64,000 nucleotides of DNA from an uncultured Kordiimonas sp. (GTDB taxonomy: Bacteria > Pseudomonadota > Alphaproteobacteria > Sphingomonadales > Kordiimonadaceae). Made by a program: the position numbers and the translations under genes. The stretch is from the NCBI GenBank assembly GCA_947503625.1, contig CANNEK010000001.1, forward strand, positions 1,172,152 through 1,236,151, read 5' to 3'. Positions within the stretch are counted from its first letter, which is position 1. Each line of letters opens with the position of its first letter. The notes under the pieces are model-generated. The model was not told the DNA's origin. It searched no databases and was given only the letters and a program-made list of their open reading frames with translations. This document shows, one piece after another, positions 61,447 to 64,000 of this stretch.

Positions 61447-61474
61447 TTGACACCCTCATCGAAATCCGTATATT
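61447..61474 (+). promoter_or_regulatory. Likely sigma-70 promoter of rplU-rpmA
   Basis: TTGACA (61447-61452) and TATATT (61469-61474) with a 16-base spacer, 146 bases ahead of the rplU start. It is the best promoter-like element in the 288-base gap between nitrilase and rplU. Transcription start would fall near 61481. Confidence 0.65.
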
Positions 61475-61516
61475 CCGCGCGACTGGCGGGCAAACAATGA
61501 TTTCCCTGCCTTGAAT

Positions 61517-61586
61517 ACTATTGAAAAATAGTCAGCGGAAACCGCCCAAAGTGTGGGGATTTTCAAAGGGTTAGCCCCACCCGGTT
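61517..61586 (+). promoter_or_regulatory. Structured leader of rplU (two hairpins)
   Basis: ACTATT-GAAA-AATAGT (61517-61532) is a perfect six-pair hairpin with a GAAA tetraloop. A second element pairs AACCG with CGGTT and GTGGGG with CCCCAC (61540-61586). Such leaders often carry ribosomal-protein feedback sites; this is inference. Confidence 0.45.
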
Positions 61587-61619
61587 TGCTGCGGCGTCAA
61601 GAATGAGAAAGGAACTGTG

Positions 61620-61994
61620 ATGTTCGCAGTTGTTAAAACTGGCGGTAAACAATACCGCGTCGCGGAAGGCGATGTCATCAAAGTTGAGAAACTTGAGGGC
61701 GAAGCTGGCAAAAAAATCAAGCTTGAAGAAGTCCTGATGATCGGTGACGGAAAAGGCGTTAAAGTGGGCGAGCCGCTCATCAAGGGCGCAAACGTTACTG
61801 CAGAAGTTCTGGAGCAGAAAAAAGACAAGAAAATCACGGTCTTCAAAAAGAAGCGCCGTCACAACTATCGCCGTAAGAAAGGCCATCGCCAGGAAATTAC
61901 GGTTCTTCGCGTGACGAAGATCGCTGCAACGGCTGCTAAGAAAGCGCCTGCAAAGAAGGCTGAACCTAAAACGAAAAAGGCTGCTGCCGAATAA
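61620..61994 (+). CDS. rplU: Ribosomal protein L21, 124 aa
   Basis: Binds 23S rRNA in the large subunit. It begins [20 protein letters not shown] and has the L21 signature [17 protein letters not shown], which contacts rRNA. The C-terminus has a Lys/Ala-rich tail ([18 protein letters not shown]), a common alphaproteobacterial extension. The ATG at 61620 follows AAAGGA; a GTG directly before it could also be read. Co-transcribed with rpmA. Confidence 0.98.
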   Translation: MFAVVKTGGKQYRVAEGDVIKVEKLEGEAGKKIKLEEVLMIGDGKGVKVGEPLIKGANVTAEVLEQKKDKKITVFKKKRRHNYRRKKGHRQEITVLRVTKIAATAAKKAPAKKAEPKTKKAAAE

Positions 61995-62023
61995 TCGGCG
62001 CGCCGCAATAAGGAGATACTCTC

Positions 62024-62275
62024 ATGGCTCACAAAAAAGCTGGCGGTAGTTCCCGCAACGGCCGCGACAGTATTGGTCGCCGTCTGGGTGTAAAGAAGTT
62101 CGGTGGTGAAAACGTTCTTGCCGGCAACATCATTGTTCGCCAACGTGGTACAAAATGGTATCCTGGTGAGAATGTTGGCATGGGCAAAGACCACACCTTG
62201 TTCGCGCTTATCGAGGGACAGGTGAAGTTTTCAAAAGGTCGCGACGATCGTGCCTTTGTATCCGTTGTAAACTAA
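62024..62275 (+). CDS. rpmA: Ribosomal protein L27, 83 aa
   Basis: Small subunit of the 50S particle near the peptidyl-transferase centre. [22 protein letters not shown] is the standard N-terminus without a cleaved leader, followed by [28 protein letters not shown] lies upstream, 29 bases after rplU. It ends before a terminator, closing the operon. Confidence 0.98.
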   Translation: MAHKKAGGSSRNGRDSIGRRLGVKKFGGENVLAGNIIVRQRGTKWYPGENVGMGKDHTLFALIEGQVKFSKGRDDRAFVSVVN

Positions 62276-62296
62276 CCGATACTACAATTTGTTTCC

Positions 62297-62328
62297 AAAA
62301 AGGCGGGCCTGATGGCCCGCCTTTTTTA
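62297..62328 (+). terminator. Rho-independent terminator after rpmA
   Basis: AAAAAGGCGGGCC and GGCCCGCCTTTTTT pair perfectly around a TGAT loop, with a T run. Confidence 0.95.
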
Positions 62329-62330
62329 TT

Positions 62331-62510
62331 TATATTTCAAAAATTTACGAGAAATTTGGACGTTCCGCCTGAACGAGTTCAAGCCTAATCACTTAGTTTC
62401 CTGTTAACACTTTGTATACCGTTTTACGTGTATTAATACACCTATGGACTCATTCAGCTTGGGGGCAGAGCGGGACCAACTGCCTTGCTTTTGCAGGCCA
62501 GGAGTGACTA
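62331..62510. promoter_or_regulatory. Leader region of the chemoreceptor gene
   Basis: 180 bases between the rpmA terminator and the chemoreceptor. AT-rich around 62400-62440. A strong AGGAG ribosome site lies at 62501-62505. No confident promoter pair was assigned. Confidence 0.3.
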
Positions 62511-64000
62511 ATGGAGAAGACGCTTAACCGTCTTGGTATCGGCACACGTATTCTATCACAGATTATAGTGCCGCTTTTGTTTATTATCGGGCTAACAACT
62601 GCTTTGAGCCTGCAGGCATTCAATGCATCGAAAGAAGCAACGGCTATCAGCAGAGTGGTGCAATTCGCACCCAGTATCAGCAGCCTGGTTCATGAACTAC
62701 AGAAAGAACGTGGCCGGTCTACATCCTATATAGGGACCGATGGTGCCGCAGCAGAACAGGAAGCTCTTTCCGGTCAGCGCACACAGGTCGATACAGTTCT
62801 GTCAGCCTATTTCAAGGAATATAGCGCGTTCCCTTTTGAAAATTATGACGCTCAACTTGAAAACAGGTTGGCTCAGGCGAACGAAATGCTCCGCAACATC
62901 AACACCATCCGGTCAGGTGTAAGCGACCTTAGCATCACTGTAGCCGATACGATGGCCTATTACACAAGCACGATAGAAACACTGTTTTTCGCCATGAAAG
63001 GTATTGCTCTGGCAACAACAGATGCTTCCATCACTCGCGAGTTCTCTGCTTTTATAAGCCTGCAAGTTGCGAAAAACTATGCCGGCCAACAGCGGTCAAT
63101 CGGTAATCTGGGCTACAATAGCGGCGAATTCACACCTGAAAATCTGAAGGCCTTTTACACCCTGAATGCTGCTGAAGATTCGCACTTGAGCAACTTCAAC
63201 GATTTCGCATCCGAGCCAGAGCAGCGTTTTTTCCGGGAAAAAGTGAAAGGCGCATCAGTACGTTCTATCGAACAGATGCGCGACTTTGTTCTGAAAACCA
63301 ATGGACAGGTAGGGACCGACACTTATACGGGGCAGCGATGGTTTGATGAAGCAACCAGTCGCATCAACCTGATAAACGAGGTCGTAAATTTCGCCAACGA
63401 TCGCATTCTCACCACAGCAACACAGATGGAACAAGCTTCGGCTCAGTATCTTTATACGGTATTGGTAATTGTGTTTCTTGCATTCATTGTCGTGGTCACC
63501 TTCTCCTTCGTGGTTTACCGCAGCATTGCCCGCCCCATGAGTGTGCTGGAAGAAAAGATGACGGACATTGGAGAGGGCAATCTGGAAGTAGATGTACCCT
63601 TCGTTGATTATGGCAGTTCAATCGGCACTCTTGCCAATTCGATCGCGCAACTCAAAAGCAACAGCCTTGAGCGCCTGAAACTTGAGAAAGAGGCCAGAGA
63701 AGTAGAAGAGAAACGTTTGCAGGATGAACGAGCCCGGCAGGAGGAAGAAGCCGAGCGACAGAAACTTGAACACGAAAAAGAACGCGCTGCCATAGAGACG
63801 CAAAAACGAAAAATGGAGCGATCGGCAAAGATAACCGCCGAGTTTGAGGAAGAAGTGACTTTCCTTATCAAAGCACTGACGCTGGCCGCACAGGAGTTGG
63901 ACGACACGTCACGGTCGATGGCAGAACAAGCTGAACAAAACAAAAAAGAAAGCAGTCAGGCCGTCGACGCCTCCGGGCGAACCGATGCAAACGTTCAAAC
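62511..64000 (+). CDS. Methyl-accepting chemotaxis protein with NIT sensor domain, 5' part (truncated by window end)
   Basis: The frame stays open from ATG 62511 to the window end (496 codons seen). AGGAG lies seven bases upstream. After a short cytoplasmic stretch comes TM1 (ILSQIIVPLLFIIGLTTALSL), then a helical sensor with the ELQKERGRSTSYIG motif near the start, typical of the nitrate/nitrite-sensing NIT domain, then TM2 (YLYTVLVIVFLAFIVVVTFSFVVY, residues about 315-340). A HAMP linker follows (RPMSVLEEKMTDIGEGNLEV) and a long Glu/Lys/Arg-rich coiled-coil. The signalling hairpin would follow beyond the window. Ligand is probably nitrate or nitrite, inferred from domain type. Confidence 0.88.
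   Translation, partial: MEKTLNRLGIGTRILSQIIVPLLFIIGLTTALSLQAFNASKEATAISRVVQFAPSISSLVHELQKERGRSTSYIGTDGAAAEQEALSGQRTQVDTVLSAYFKEYSAFPFENYDAQLENRLAQANEMLRNINTIRSGVSDLSITVADTMAYYTSTIETLFFAMKGIALATTDASITREFSAFISLQVAKNYAGQQRSIGNLGYNSGEFTPENLKAFYTLNAAEDSHLSNFNDFASEPEQRFFREKVKGASVRSIEQMRDFVLKTNGQVGTDTYTGQRWFDEATSRINLINEVVNFANDRILTTATQMEQASAQYLYTVLVIVFLAFIVVVTFSFVVYRSIARPMSVLEEKMTDIGEGNLEVDVPFVDYGSSIGTLANSIAQLKSNSLERLKLEKEAREVEEKRLQDERARQEEEAERQKLEHEKERAAIETQKRKMERSAKITAEFEEEVTFLIKALTLAAQELDDTSRSMAEQAEQNKKESSQAVDASGRTDANVQ

Noticed and set aside
1-64000. CRISPR arrays, insertion sequences or rRNA genes
   Set aside because: No regularly spaced repeats, transposase or rRNA-like sequence was seen on either strand.

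Overview
The window looks like a chromosomal segment of a free-living, probably marine alphaproteobacterium. This rests on gene content: the divergent xseA/purD pair, a rplU-rpmA operon, a TorF-like porin, glutarate catabolism genes, an ubiD of the ubiquinone type, many exported peptidases and Tat-exported enzymes, and moderate GC. A Kordiimonadales-like lineage would fit but cannot be fixed from sequence inspection alone. No CRISPR array, insertion sequence or rRNA was seen. Genes are tightly packed and no gene-free stretch exceeds 300 bases.

Region 1 (1-4372) is one end of a genomic island at the 3' end of a tRNA-Ser(GCU) gene. It holds the N-terminus of a type I restriction-modification methylase (HsdM, leaving the window), a divergent two-gene operon of unknown proteins, two small helix-turn-helix proteins (one with a zinc ribbon), a tyrosine recombinase and repeats next to the tRNA.

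Region 2 (4500-17350) is rich in exported or detoxification enzymes: a DhlA-type haloalkane dehalogenase, an exported M20 amidohydrolase, a VOC protein, a periplasmic chorismate mutase (*AroQ), UbiD, a Tat-exported HisC-like aminotransferase, two exported metallo-beta-lactamase-fold hydrolases, a DUF2946-like protein with a Met/His-rich outer membrane protein, PmbA/TldE and a CysQ-like phosphatase.

Region 3 (17370-28050) holds a TorF porin, an M23 peptidase and xseA (all minus), then purD, an orphan PAS histidine kinase and a divergent RND efflux pair. Region 4 (28080-46000) holds gamma-glutamyltransferase, nitrilase, exported VOC and YHS proteins, a glutarate module (gcdH plus family III CoA-transferase), an M13 peptidase lipoprotein, MscS, DUF2855, an FecCD/FecE-type ABC importer with a TRIC channel, an Lrp/AsnC regulator divergent from an ACT protein, a LysR regulator divergent from an exported protein, and a 494-aa protein of unknown family.

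Region 5 (46180-64000) holds a second gamma-glutamyltransferase, an RTX metalloprotease-like secreted protein, a halohydrin dehalogenase, ubiX with a dipeptide epimerase, the tdh-kbl threonine pathway, an HxlR regulator with clear operators, nitronate monooxygenase, an ABC-2 exporter, a second nitrilase, rplU-rpmA and the start of a NIT-domain chemoreceptor.

The most notable content is the pair of dehalogenases. The 4.5 kb gene carries the haloalkane dehalogenase catalytic residues, and the 50.7 kb SDR-like gene carries both halohydrin dehalogenase fingerprints (T-X4-F-X-G and S-X12-Y-X3-R). Together with two nitrilases and a nitronate monooxygenase they suggest that this organism handles halogenated, nitrile and nitro compounds. 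Peptide and amino-acid scavenging (two GGTs, M13, M20, dipeptide epimerase, tdh-kbl, glutarate genes) is the other theme.
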